From an uncultured Lachnospiraceae bacterium (lineage in GTDB: Bacteria; Bacillota; Clostridia; Lachnospirales; Lachnospiraceae): a DNA stretch of 64,000 bases. The first letter of the stretch is position 1. Every line of letters starts with the position of its first letter. Below, piece after piece: positions 25,727 to 34,018 of this stretch. The stretch covers positions 30,322-94,321 of the forward strand of contig CACZFI010000010.1 of assembly GCA_902780405.1 (NCBI GenBank). Direction: 5' to 3'. The notes beneath the pieces are model-generated. The model made no database searches and was not told the origin of the DNA. It worked only from the letters and a program-made list of their open reading frames with translations. Both the position numbers and the translations under genes were made by a program.

Positions 25727-26146
25727 TCACTCCCTGTAGGTTGCGCTGTTGTTGGGCGTCTCGTATACGGTGCAGGACGACACGGGATGTCCGAGTTTCT
25801 TCATGCCGTCAAAGAAAAACTTCGCAAAGTTCTCCGCCGTGGGGCGGAAAGAAACCTCCGCCACCGGGAATCCCTCTGCGGAAAGCGCAGCCATCGTGCC
25901 CTCCGAGAGACTGCCCTTCTCGATGATCAGGATGTGATCGAAAGGATTGGTGAGCGACTTTAAGTCATCCTTTAACACGGAGAAATCCGTAACCATGCCT
26001 CCCTCGGCAGGTCCGTCGGAGAGATCCTCGCTTTCCGTTTCAATTTCGACTTTCCATCTGTGTCCGTGCAGATGACTGCATTTGCCGGGATAGTCTTTTA
26101 AAAAGTGTGCGCTGTCAAAGCTGGCGCCGGTTCGAATCGTGTACAT
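25727..26146 (-). CDS. queD: 6-carboxy-5,6,7,8-tetrahydropterin synthase
   Basis: QueD converts dihydroneopterin triphosphate to 6-carboxytetrahydropterin. The 139-residue protein has the zinc histidines H14 and HLHGH (H27, H29) and catalytic C23. It is the first gene of the preQ0 operon and follows a riboswitch-like element and hairpin in the 108 bases after thrC. AAAGGAA precedes the ATG. Confidence 0.93.
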   Translation of the reverse strand: MYTIRTGASFDSAHFLKDYPGKCSHLHGHRWKVEIETESEDLSDGPAEGGMVTDFSVLKDDLKSLTNPFDHILIIEKGSLSEGTMAALSAEGFPVAEVSFRPTAENFAKFFFDGMKKLGHPVSSCTVYETPNNSATYRE

Positions 26147-26163
26147 ACAAATTCCTTTCCGTT

Positions 26164-26193
26164 AAAAAAATGCACACGAACAAGTCGTGTGCA
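26164..26193 (-). terminator. Hairpin terminator between thrC and queD
   Basis: TGCACACGA (26171-26179) pairs with TCGTGTGCA (26185-26193), followed on the minus strand by seven T, about 18 bases before the queD ATG. It can end thrC transcripts and probably acts as the expression platform of the aptamer just upstream. Confidence 0.85.
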
Positions 26194-26205
26194 TTCACGA
26201 ATTGT

Positions 26206-26247
26206 CCTAGTTTTGTTTTGAGACTGGATGGTACAAGCGAACAGTCT
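26206..26247 (-). promoter_or_regulatory. Probable preQ1-I riboswitch aptamer
   Basis: On the minus strand AGACTG and CAGTCT form a 6-bp stem around a 15-base loop starting TTCGC. An A-rich tail, CAAAACAAAACTAGG, follows directly. This is the compact layout of class I preQ1 riboswitches (stem, C-containing loop, A-rich tail that docks and pairs), and the next genes are queDE-folE-queC. I did not establish the P2 pairing with certainty: loop TTGT with ACAA after the tail is a candidate. It starts 8 bases after the thrC stop. Confidence 0.62.
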
Positions 26248-26254
26248 TATCTGA

Positions 26255-27745
26255 TTAGATACCGAGGAAACGCTTCACTTCGGCTTCCATCTCGTCCTTC
26301 TCGCAGACGATATCATGGCGAACCGGTGCGGTGCGGATCTCTTCGATGGCACCGGGTACGGGTACGCCCGAAAGCTTGGTCAGCTCATCCACAAGTTCGA
26401 AATCACCGAGGCTGTCATACTTTGTATCGATGGCATCCATCACGCTTCTTGTGAACTTGTAAGGGCTGGCTGTGGAAGCGATCACGGTCGGTGTCGCATC
26501 ACCTGTTGCCGACTTGTACTTATCGAATACGCAGGCAGCAACTGCGGTATGGGTATCCATGATGTAGCCCTCTGCCTCGTATACCTCCTTGATCTTTGAA
26601 GCAACCTCTGCTTCGGTTGCATAATTGCCGTAGAAGTCGGCGAGTTCCTTCTTCATATCGGCATCGATGGTATATACGCCGTCACCGGAAAGTGCATTCA
26701 TAAATGCACTGTTCTTCTCTGCGTCGTTGCCGCAGATACGATAGATGAGACGCTCTAAGTTGCTGGAGATCAAGATATCCATGGAGGGAGAAGAAGTCAG
26801 GATGAATTCTCTCTTTCTGTCATAGACGCCTGTCTCGAAGAAATCGAAGAGAACCTTGTTCTCGTTGGACGCACATACTAGCTTCGCAATGGGAAGTCCC
26901 ATCAGCTTTGCGTAGTAAGCAGCCAGGATGTTACCGAAGTTTCCGGTGGGAACCACCACGTTCATCGGATCTCCCGCCTTGATCACACCCTGATTCATCA
27001 GTCTGGTGTATGCATATACATAGTAAGCCATCTGGGGAACCAGACGACCGATATTGATGGAGTTGGCGGATGAGAACTGGAAGCCCGCATCGGCAAGTTC
27101 CTTCGCAAGCTCCGGATCGGAGAACATCTTCTTCACGCCGGTCTGGGCATCATCGAAGTTGCCGTGGATACCGATGACACGGGTATTGTCTCCGGCCTGT
27201 GTTACCATCTGCTTCTCCTGGATCGGAGAAACACCGTTCTTCGGATAGAATACGACGATCCTGGTACCGGGAACATCCGCAAATCCCGCCAAAGCAGCCT
27301 TACCGGTATCACCGGAGGTTGCGGTCAGGATCACGATCTCCTTGTCCATGTGATTCTTTCGTGCGGAAGTGGTGAGCAGATAAGGAAGGATGGACAGTGC
27401 CATATCCTTAAATGCGATGGTCTTGCCATGGAAAAGCTCCAAGTAGTAAGCGCCCGCCTTCTTTACAAGGGGCGCGATCTCTGTCGTATCAAACTTGCTG
27501 TCGTATGCGTGATCGATGCAGTACTTTAATTCCTCTTCGGTAAAGTCTGTCAGCATCAGCTTCAATACTTCGTAAGCCACACCGCGGTAGTCCATCTTGG
27601 CAAGATCCTCAAGGCTTACATCGAGTGCGGGAATCTCATCGGGTACAAAGAGTCCGCCCTGATTCGCAAGTCCCTTTAGGATCGCCTGGGATGCGGTTGC
27701 TGTTTCTGCTTTGTTTCTTGTGCTTTTGTAAATCAGTTCACTCAT
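26255..27745 (-). CDS. thrC: Threonine synthase
   Basis: ThrC converts O-phosphohomoserine to threonine with PLP. The 496-residue length and opening (STRNKAETATASQAILKGLA) match the longer clostridial/fungal-type branch. The PLP Lys is K113 in TIAFKDMAL and the phosphate loop is PTGNFGN. AGGAG lies before the ATG, ten bases after the upstream 3D-domain gene. The preQ1-like element and terminator follow its stop codon. Confidence 0.95.
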   Translation of the reverse strand: MSELIYKSTRNKAETATASQAILKGLANQGGLFVPDEIPALDVSLEDLAKMDYRGVAYEVLKLMLTDFTEEELKYCIDHAYDSKFDTTEIAPLVKKAGAYYLELFHGKTIAFKDMALSILPYLLTTSARKNHMDKEIVILTATSGDTGKAALAGFADVPGTRIVVFYPKNGVSPIQEKQMVTQAGDNTRVIGIHGNFDDAQTGVKKMFSDPELAKELADAGFQFSSANSINIGRLVPQMAYYVYAYTRLMNQGVIKAGDPMNVVVPTGNFGNILAAYYAKLMGLPIAKLVCASNENKVLFDFFETGVYDRKREFILTSSPSMDILISSNLERLIYRICGNDAEKNSAFMNALSGDGVYTIDADMKKELADFYGNYATEAEVASKIKEVYEAEGYIMDTHTAVAACVFDKYKSATGDATPTVIASTASPYKFTRSVMDAIDTKYDSLGDFELVDELTKLSGVPVPGAIEEIRTAPVRHDIVCEKDEMEAEVKRFLGI

Positions 27746-27755
27746 GGTAGTTCTC

Positions 27756-28865
27756 CTATTCTATCACCTTGAATACCTCAGCCGATTGACGGCCGAAGTT
27801 CAATGCTTCCTGATGTGTATTGAAGTAGACATCGATACGGTTGCCGACGATGGCACCACCCGTATCCTCCGCCACGTAGATCTGTCCGTTGATCTTCACC
27901 TTCGTACCGTAAGGAATACGGGAGGGATCGACGGCAATGGTACGTCCCGCCGTAGCCCGCGTACCTGTGGATGTCGTGGGGTTTTCCATATTGCTGTAGA
28001 TACCGCAGCAGATGGGGCACGGACAATAAGCTGTCAGGACAAATGTACCGAGAGACTGGTATGTACCGTTCTCATCGGCAACGGTAACCGCCGTCGTACC
28101 GGGCAGCGGCGTCGTGTAAGTCGTCGTGACTGCAGGTTTCGGTGTGATCACCTGGATCTTGTCCGGTTCATACTCCGAGATACCCGGAGCCTCGATCACC
28201 TGCGCAACCTCCTGGCGCTCCTTGGCTTCTCTTGCAAGTCTTCTTTCCTCTAAAGCGGCATCGATCTGCGCATCGAGTTCCTCGAGTTCCTGCATCTTCG
28301 CCGTTTCATAGTTGTGATTGAGCATGTCGTCGTAGGCGATGGGCGTTGCGGTAAATGTGTTGCCACCGAAGGGTTCCACACCGTCCGACACGTCTTCGAG
28401 CGTCATCATAACGCCGTTCGTGCGATTCTTGGTCTGGTACTTTGTCACGGCCGAAATCGTACAAACCACAAGCAATGCCAAAACCACGGATCCCTGTGCG
28501 GCATACTTGCCCACGGACTTGATGGTGTCTCTTGTATCCTCGGACATCTGCTCCCACTTGGAAGGCTTGTTCTTTTTTTCCTCGCGCGCCGCCTTCTTCG
28601 CATCCTTCTTCGCAGTCTTCTCCGACTGTTCCTTCGCCTTGGCTTCTTTTGCTGCGTCCTTTAAGGCTTCCTTCTCGGCTTTCTTTGCCTGCCTTTTGGA
28701 TACCTTCTCGGGCTTTTCGGGCACGGGTTTTGCGATCGGGTCCTCGACGATCCCCTTCTTCGCGGCCTTCGCCATCTCTTTATCTGCTTTTTTCATGGCA
28801 CGTCGTTCTGCCCCGGAGATTTTCTCTTCCTTCGGCTCACGTGCCGTTTTTTCTTTTCTGCTCAT
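27756..28865 (-). CDS. Membrane-anchored 3D-domain protein (YabE/MltA-like fold)
   Basis: The 369-residue protein has a very Lys/Ala/Glu-rich cytoplasmic part (residues 1-~125), one membrane helix (GSVVLALLVVCTISAV), an extracellular coiled-coil-like Glu/Arg stretch and a C-terminal 3D domain. That domain shows AYCPCPICC, the conserved RTIAVDPSRIPYGTKV and AEDTGGAIVGNRIDVYF, including the three Asp that name the family. 3D domains occur in cell-wall lytic enzymes (YabE, YocH, MltA). A wall-remodelling role is likely. The ATG at 28865 (GGAGG seven bases upstream) is preferred to an upstream start. It shares a -35 element with the divergent AP2 gene. Confidence 0.82.
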   Translation of the reverse strand: MSRKEKTAREPKEEKISGAERRAMKKADKEMAKAAKKGIVEDPIAKPVPEKPEKVSKRQAKKAEKEALKDAAKEAKAKEQSEKTAKKDAKKAAREEKKNKPSKWEQMSEDTRDTIKSVGKYAAQGSVVLALLVVCTISAVTKYQTKNRTNGVMMTLEDVSDGVEPFGGNTFTATPIAYDDMLNHNYETAKMQELEELDAQIDAALEERRLAREAKERQEVAQVIEAPGISEYEPDKIQVITPKPAVTTTYTTPLPGTTAVTVADENGTYQSLGTFVLTAYCPCPICCGIYSNMENPTTSTGTRATAGRTIAVDPSRIPYGTKVKINGQIYVAEDTGGAIVGNRIDVYFNTHQEALNFGRQSAEVFKVIE

Positions 28866-28934
28866 AACGCTTCCTCCAGACCGTCGCGCACGGCAAGCGG
28901 GCATGGCTTTTCGCATCTAAACATAGTTAGGTGT

Positions 28935-28983
28935 ATTATAGGAGAGTTTCCGGTTGACGTCAAGTGCTTCCGCGGGATATCAT
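28935..28983. promoter_or_regulatory. Overlapping divergent promoters sharing one palindromic -35 box
   Basis: The palindrome TTGACGTCAA (28954-28963) supplies a TTGACG -35 box on both strands. On the plus strand an 18-base spacer leads to TATCAT (28978-28983) for the AP2 gene. On the minus strand a 17-base spacer leads to TATAAT (28935-28940) for the 3D-domain gene. Confidence 0.72.
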
Positions 28984-29025
28984 AGAGTGGTAAATCAACG
29001 TGTTTTTTTCGTGGAGGAAGAAGAT

Positions 29026-29880
29026 TTGAGCAAGAAGAAAACCAAGACCGGTGTCTATCATACCAAAAAGAAAAACGGCAGCGATTCCTACCGTGTATCC
29101 ATCACCGTGCGGTCGAAGCACATCAGTCTCGGAAGTTTCGACAACCCGGACGCCGCTGCTCTTTGCTACAAAGAAGGGCGTACCATCGTCGAATCCTCCG
29201 ATCCCGCAGTTCTTTCCTACGATACATTTTCCGCCATCCCTTACGGCAAATTCATAAGTCTTTTAAACCTCGTGACCAACGGGATCTACTTTGCCACGCC
29301 CATCTTCTTGAAGAAGAACTACTTCGAGTACCACTTGGCCCCGGACAAGGTTTTAAAATTCGACAGGGATGATCTCTTCTTTTACGCATCCCACAAGATC
29401 CAGGAGCGCGGCGGATATCTTTTTGTGGCGGACTACGGCAGCCAGTACAAGATCCTAAAGCGTTACGGCATACGTCCCTTTGCCGTGGCCGGACGCGATT
29501 TTATCCAGATCAACAAGGACCCTTACGACTACCGCTATGCGAATATCAAGGTCTTAAACAACTACGTAGGCGTGCGCGTGTCCTACAGCGACGAGGCAGC
29601 CACCATTCCCGAACACTATACGGCCGTGATCCACATCCACGGAGATTTCATCATCGGCCGATACGATACCGAAACAGAAGCAGCCATAGCATACAATAAG
29701 GCCGTGGATCTCCTTGCGTCGCAAGGTGTCACCAAGGCCTTTATCAAGAACTATATTGAATCTCTTTCCTCTGCGGAATATCATCGGATCTACGATGCAC
29801 TCTCCGTCTCCGACAAGATCGTATCTCTTCCGGAGTCCGTGAGAAGCCGCGTCCGAACCAGTGCGCAGAGTTCTTCGTAG
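29026..29880 (+). CDS. AP2-domain protein with a degenerate HNH-like centre
   Basis: The 284-residue protein starts at a TTG (29026) with GGAGG eight bases upstream. Residues about 5-50 (GVYHTKKKNGSDSYRV, then KHISLGSFDNPDAAA) look like an AP2/ERF DNA-binding unit. A second such unit sits near the end (YTAVIHIHGDFIIGRYDTET, AAIAYNKAVDLL). Between them DYRYANIKVLNNYVGVR resembles the end of an HNH domain (the DNRxENL pattern), but the catalytic histidines are not visible. This is the architecture of HNH-AP2 homing endonucleases without a clear active site, so it may be a domesticated DNA-binding protein. Its 3' end overlaps convergent dus by 91 bases. Confidence 0.65.
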   Translation: MSKKKTKTGVYHTKKKNGSDSYRVSITVRSKHISLGSFDNPDAAALCYKEGRTIVESSDPAVLSYDTFSAIPYGKFISLLNLVTNGIYFATPIFLKKNYFEYHLAPDKVLKFDRDDLFFYASHKIQERGGYLFVADYGSQYKILKRYGIRPFAVAGRDFIQINKDPYDYRYANIKVLNNYVGVRVSYSDEAATIPEHYTAVIHIHGDFIIGRYDTETEAAIAYNKAVDLLASQGVTKAFIKNYIESLSSAEYHRIYDALSVSDKIVSLPESVRSRVRTSAQSSS

Positions 29881-30779
29881 CTTTCCACCGCATTGATCTT
29901 CTCTCGCAGTTTTGAGGAAGACCGAATCCCCTGGGTATACCAGGCCACATGCTTTCGCATCTCACGGATTCCCGTGTATTCTCCCTTTTTTTGTACCATC
30001 ATATCCGCCTGACGAAGCATCATTTCGACAATCTCCTCCGTTGTAGGACGCGGCGGCACCTCACCTGTAGCAAGATAGGTCTTGATCTCATGGAAGATCC
30101 AGGGATTGCCCTTCGCCGCCCTGCCGATCATCACAGCGTCACAGCCGGTTTCTTCCCTGATCGCCATGTAGTCCTTGGCGGAGGTCACATCTCCGTTTCC
30201 GATCACAGGGATCCCGACGGCTTCCTTCACCTTCCGAATGACCGACCAGTCCGCCTTTCCGCTGTAGAACTGCTCCCTGGTCCTTGCATGTACCGCCACG
30301 GCGGCAGCCCCCGCCTGTTCGGCAATACGCGCAACCTCCGGCGCATTGATATGATCGGGATCAAAGCCCGCGCGGATCTTGATGGTCACGGGGAGCGGTA
30401 TTGCGGAAGAAACCGCAGCTACGATCTCTCCGATTCTCTCCGGTGTCTTCATCAATGCGGATCCGTCGCCGTTTCCGACGATCTTCGGAACCGGACAGCC
30501 GAAATTCAGGTCAATAAAATCAAATCCCTTATCCACCAGTGTTTTCGCCTGCTCCGCTATGATATCGGGCTCGCTTCCGAAAAGCTGTGCGCCTACCGGT
30601 CGTTCCGCTTCCTCCGTTGCCAAAAGAGGAACCGAATTCTTATTCTTATAATGCATGCCCTTGGCGCTCACCATCTCCGTTACGACGATGTCCGCGCCCT
30701 GTTCCTTCGCCAAAATGCGAAATGGCAGGTCTGTAACACCTGCCATCGGCGCAAGGATCAATTTGTCCTTAAAATCCAT
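29790..30779 (-). CDS. dus: tRNA-dihydrouridine synthase (DusB family)
   Basis: The 329-residue flavoenzyme reduces uridines in the tRNA D-loop. It opens LILAPMAGVTDLPFR, has the active-site Cys in NFGCPVPKIVGNGDGSALM and the signature RTREQFYSGKADW. I chose the ATG at 30779 (AAGGAAG upstream). It is the last gene of the lysine-riboswitch operon, after coaX, and its end overlaps the convergent AP2 gene by 91 bases. Confidence 0.93.
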   Translation of the reverse strand: MDFKDKLILAPMAGVTDLPFRILAKEQGADIVVTEMVSAKGMHYKNKNSVPLLATEEAERPVGAQLFGSEPDIIAEQAKTLVDKGFDFIDLNFGCPVPKIVGNGDGSALMKTPERIGEIVAAVSSAIPLPVTIKIRAGFDPDHINAPEVARIAEQAGAAAVAVHARTREQFYSGKADWSVIRKVKEAVGIPVIGNGDVTSAKDYMAIREETGCDAVMIGRAAKGNPWIFHEIKTYLATGEVPPRPTTEEIVEMMLRQADMMVQKKGEYTGIREMRKHVAWYTQGIRSSSKLREKINAVESYEELCALVRTRLLTDSGRDTILSETESAS

Positions 30780-30789
30780 AGGTTCTTCC

Positions 30790-31554
30790 TTACTGCTTCT
30801 CGTAAATGAGCCGAAGTCCTTCCAGTGTGAGGTTCGGATCATAGATATCGATCATCTCGGTATTCTCGGAAATCAGTTTACCGAGACCGCCTGTTGCTAC
30901 CACTTTCACATCCGTAAGTCCGGATGCCTCCTTCATCTTTCGGATGATGTACTCCGTCTGTCCGATGTAGCCGTAAAATACACCGGCCTGCATGCTGGTG
31001 ATGGTATCCTTCGCAAGGATGGTGTCCGGCTTTACGATCTCGATTTCGGGAAGCTTTGCCGTACCTGTCCAGAGTGCGCTTGCGGAAAGACGGATACCGG
31101 GCGAGGTCACTCCGGAGTTAAAGCTTCCGTCGGCCAGCACCAGATCGTGCGTCGTTGCGGTTCCGAAGTCCACCACGATGCAAGGTCCGCCATAAAGTTC
31201 ATATGCGGCAACCGCATCCACCAGTCTGTCGGCACCGAGTGCCTTGGGATTCGGAATGGTGACATTGATGCCGGTCTTTACGCCCGGCGCCACAATGATG
31301 GGTGTCTCGTGCAGATACTTGATGATACCGCTCGTCAGAGAGTGCATCACCTTCGGTACAACTGAGGAGATGATGACCGCATTGACATCCTCTAAGCGAA
31401 AACCGCGAAGTGTCAGCCAGTCTCCGAACATCATGCCGTACTCGTCGGAGGTTCTCGAGATGCCCGTTGTCATACGAAAGGTGTTGACCAACTGTTCTTT
31501 GTCAAATAATCCGACTGTGATATTGGTATTGCCTACGTCAATCGCAAATAACAT
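30790..31554 (-). CDS. coaX: Type III pantothenate kinase
   Basis: CoaX phosphorylates pantothenate, the first step of coenzyme A synthesis. The 254-residue protein has the ASKHA motifs [12 protein letters not shown] (phosphate loop), the conserved [13 protein letters not shown] and [11 protein letters not shown]. It precedes dus, a frequent pair in Firmicutes, and follows the DUF6145 gene by 11 bases. Confidence 0.94.
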   Translation of the reverse strand: MLFAIDVGNTNITVGLFDKEQLVNTFRMTTGISRTSDEYGMMFGDWLTLRGFRLEDVNAVIISSVVPKVMHSLTSGIIKYLHETPIIVAPGVKTGINVTIPNPKALGADRLVDAVAAYELYGGPCIVVDFGTATTHDLVLADGSFNSGVTSPGIRLSASALWTGTAKLPEIEIVKPDTILAKDTITSMQAGVFYGYIGQTEYIIRKMKEASGLTDVKVVATGGLGKLISENTEMIDIYDPNLTLEGLRLIYEKQ

Positions 31555-31565
31555 ACTTTACCCCT

Positions 31566-31901
31566 CTATGCCTGTTTATGAAATGCTTCGTAATACGCTT
31601 CCAACGATGTGAAAAGTTCCTGCTTGTCCTCAGAGAGCTTTTTTGCAAGAAGCGCAGAACCGATCTCATCATACAGGATATCTTCCTCATAAGCATCCGT
31701 TCGGATCACAAGGCTTCCCGTCTCATCAAATCCGAGCAGGATCACGCCGCCCACGTCCTCGGTAAAAAGCACGCACATGATTTTAAGCTCCTGCTTCACG
31801 GGTTCGGGAAGCTTCGCAAATGTCTCGTTGAAATAATACTTCTTCTTGTAAGCAGAGGCACTCGCAAGTACCTCCAGGCCTGCGGCCATGGTTTCTTCCA
31901 T
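31566..31901 (-). CDS. Small conserved protein, DUF6145-like
   Basis: The 111-residue soluble protein (KKYYFNETFAKLPEPVKQEL, GGVILLGFDETGSL) resembles a family I know as DUF6145, found in Lachnospiraceae between dapB and coaX. No catalytic motif is visible. It is tightly spaced with dapB (4 bases) and coaX (11 bases), so it is co-transcribed. The family name is from memory. Confidence 0.6.
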   Translation of the reverse strand: MEETMAAGLEVLASASAYKKKYYFNETFAKLPEPVKQELKIMCVLFTEDVGGVILLGFDETGSLVIRTDAYEEDILYDEIGSALLAKKLSEDKQELFTSLEAYYEAFHKQA

Positions 31902-31905
31902 ATGT

Positions 31906-32661
31906 CTATCCTATCACATCCGCCATGTCATACATGCCGGCGGGCTTTCCGGCGAGAAATTTTGCCGCCTCTACCGCGCCCTTGGCAAATACGGACTTGG
32001 AGTATGCCGTGTGCTTGATCTCGATCACCTCGTCGAGTCCGGCGAAGATCACCTCATGCTCGCCGACGATGTTGCCGCCTCTGACTGCGGAAATACCGAG
32101 TTCCTTCTTATCTCTCTTTTTTCTTACCTGGGAACGGTCGTACACATACTCGTACGCTCCGTCTCTTGCCTCGTTGATGGAATCCGCAAGCGCAAGTGCG
32201 GTACCCGAGGGTGCATCCACCTTCTGGTTGTGATGCTTCTCCACGATCTCGATGTCGAAGCCTGCGGGTGCGAATACATTGGCCGCATCCTTAAGCAGCT
32301 TCATGATGGTATTGATACCGAGGCTCATATTCGCGGACTTAAGGATCGCTACATCTGCTGCGCTTTCCTTCATCTTGGCGATCTGTTCCTCGGAAAGTCC
32401 CGTCGTGCAAAGCACCACGGGGATCTTCTTTTCTACCGCGTAGGCAAGCAGTCCGTCCACGGCTGCTGCCGCCGCAAAATCGATGATGCAGTCTGCGGAA
32501 ACATCACATGCATCTATACTCTTAAATACCGGATAATCCTGGGCAACGCCGTCAAAGGGATCCACACCCGCAACGATCTCAACCTCGGGATCTTCCTTGC
32601 AGATATCCGTGATCACACGTCCCATCTTGCCGTTGCAGCCATGCATGATAATCTTTGTCAT
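31906..32661 (-). CDS. dapB: 4-hydroxy-tetrahydrodipicolinate reductase
   Basis: DapB reduces the product of DapA in lysine and diaminopimelate synthesis. The 251-residue protein has the NAD(P)-binding GCNGKMGRVI at residues 8-17 and the family signature EKHHNQKVDAPSGTALAL. It follows dapA by 10 bases under the same lysine riboswitch. Confidence 0.95.
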   Translation of the reverse strand: MTKIIMHGCNGKMGRVITDICKEDPEVEIVAGVDPFDGVAQDYPVFKSIDACDVSADCIIDFAAAAAVDGLLAYAVEKKIPVVLCTTGLSEEQIAKMKESAADVAILKSANMSLGINTIMKLLKDAANVFAPAGFDIEIVEKHHNQKVDAPSGTALALADSINEARDGAYEYVYDRSQVRKKRDKKELGISAVRGGNIVGEHEVIFAGLDEVIEIKHTAYSKSVFAKGAVEAAKFLAGKPAGMYDMADVIG

Positions 32662-32671
32662 AATCCGCCTC

Positions 32672-33562
32672 CTACTTTAAGGGTACACCGAAACCGGTCA
32701 TGGCCGCCTTAAGTTTTGCCTCATGCTCGGGCTCGATCTCCGTAAGCGGCATACGAAGCGTGCCGCCGCACAGTCCCATCAGTTCAACCGCCTTCTTCAC
32801 GGGGATCGGATTCACCTCGCAGAAAAGTGCGTCGCACAGAGGGATCGCATCGATCTGGATCTGTCTTGCCTTCTCCACATCACCGCCTAAGTAAGAAGCC
32901 ACCATCTCATGTGTCTCCTTCGGCGCTACATTTGCAAGTACGGAGATGACACCGATACCGCCTAAGGACAGGATGGGTACTACCTGATCATCGTTACCGG
33001 AGTAAAGATCGATCTTGCCCTTTGTAAGACTCATCAGTCTTGCGATCTGGGAGAGATTACCTGTAGCCTCCTTGATAGCCACGATGTTTTCAACATGCTC
33101 TACAAGGTAAGCTGCCGTCTCCGGCTGGATGTTGGTACCCGTACGACTCGGTACGTTGTACATGATGATCGGAAGTTTTACGGAAGCAGCCACTTCCGTG
33201 TAATGCTTGATCAGACCCTTCTGGGTCGCCTTATTGTAGTAGGGTGTCACGATGAGCAGTCCGTCTACGCCGAACTTCTCAGCTTCCTGTGACAGATAGA
33301 TCGCTGTCTCGGTGCAGTTGGAACCTGTACCTGCAACCACGGGGATCCTGTGGTTGACAACCTCTGTACAGAAGCGGATGCACTCTAAGTGCTCCTCGTG
33401 GGAAAGTGTGGATGACTCTCCTGTGGTTCCGCATACGATGATGCAGTCCGTACCGCCTGCGATCTGAAACTCGATCACCTCACGGAAACGGTCGTAATCC
33501 ACACTGCCATCCTCTTTAAAAGGGGTTACGATTGCTACGCCTGAACCTTTGAAAATTGCCAT
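32672..33562 (-). CDS. dapA: 4-hydroxy-tetrahydrodipicolinate synthase
   Basis: DapA condenses pyruvate with aspartate semialdehyde, the first committed step to diaminopimelate and lysine. The 296-residue protein has GTTGESSTL (45-53), Tyr135 in MYNVPSRTG and the Schiff-base Lys164 in VAIKEATGN. It is the first gene after the lysine riboswitch. Confidence 0.96.
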   Translation of the reverse strand: MAIFKGSGVAIVTPFKEDGSVDYDRFREVIEFQIAGGTDCIIVCGTTGESSTLSHEEHLECIRFCTEVVNHRIPVVAGTGSNCTETAIYLSQEAEKFGVDGLLIVTPYYNKATQKGLIKHYTEVAASVKLPIIMYNVPSRTGTNIQPETAAYLVEHVENIVAIKEATGNLSQIARLMSLTKGKIDLYSGNDDQVVPILSLGGIGVISVLANVAPKETHEMVASYLGGDVEKARQIQIDAIPLCDALFCEVNPIPVKKAVELMGLCGGTLRMPLTEIEPEHEAKLKAAMTGFGVPLK

Positions 33563-33638
33563 GATTTCTACCTCCGTTTTGTGCGTCTACGAGTTCGGCA
33601 CGCTTCCCGCGTCCGTTTATGGTATCTCGCATAAAGTA

Positions 33639-33663
33639 AGCCGGCACAATGAGAGTGCCGGCT
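33639..33663 (-). terminator. Hairpin downstream of the lysine aptamer
   Basis: AGCCGGCAC (33639-33647) pairs with GTGCCGGCT (33655-33663). On the minus strand a T-rich but broken tract (TTACTTTA) follows, so it is the likely expression platform of the riboswitch. Confidence 0.7.
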
Positions 33664-33689
33664 CATAAAGTCCTGTCCTTAAAAAAGAA

Positions 33690-33856
33690 AGTCAGTAGCA
33701 CTCCATCTTGCGATGACAGTTATACAGCTGTTCGCTGCATACCCAGGAATCTCCGGTTCAGACTCGGAAAAACCTTCGGCGATGCACCCTTTCCTTTATG
33801 TTCAACTGTTCTGAAACATCCCACAAAGTACTGATGAACCTCGCGCCTCTACCATA
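33690..33856 (-). promoter_or_regulatory. Lysine riboswitch (L box)
   Basis: The minus strand carries, in order, the conserved L-box blocks AGAGGCGCGAGG, GGGTGCATCGCCGAAG, CCGAGTCTGAACCGG with CTGGG, and ATGGAGTGCTACTGA. It lies between a consensus promoter and dapA and should switch off dapA-dapB-DUF6145-coaX-dus when lysine is plentiful. The 456-base gap upstream of dapA is mostly this element. Confidence 0.93.
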
Positions 33857-33867
33857 ATATTTCGATT

Positions 33868-33896
33868 AGTATAGCACCGTAGTGCGTGATTGTCAA
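33868..33896 (-). promoter_or_regulatory. Promoter of the lysine-riboswitch operon
   Basis: TTGACA (33891-33896), a 17-base spacer and TATACT (33868-33873) on the minus strand, 12 bases before the aptamer. Confidence 0.85.
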
Positions 33897-34018
33897 TCGG
33901 TCTTGTCAGCAGAATCCATGCAAGATTTCACGCATAGGCCGACTTTCCTTATTGCAATCGTACAAAAGCTATGCTTCTGATGTTCTCACATATTACACGT
34001 GACAATGTGTCACAAAAA

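Noticed and set aside
29026..29880. Active mobile homing endonuclease or insertion
   Set aside because: No intron, intein, terminal repeat or target duplication around it, and no visible HNH histidines.
33999..34013. Small inverted repeat GTGACA / TGTCAC after the SpoU gene
   Set aside because: Minus-strand downstream bases are not a T-run, so it does not qualify as a terminator. No other function is visible.
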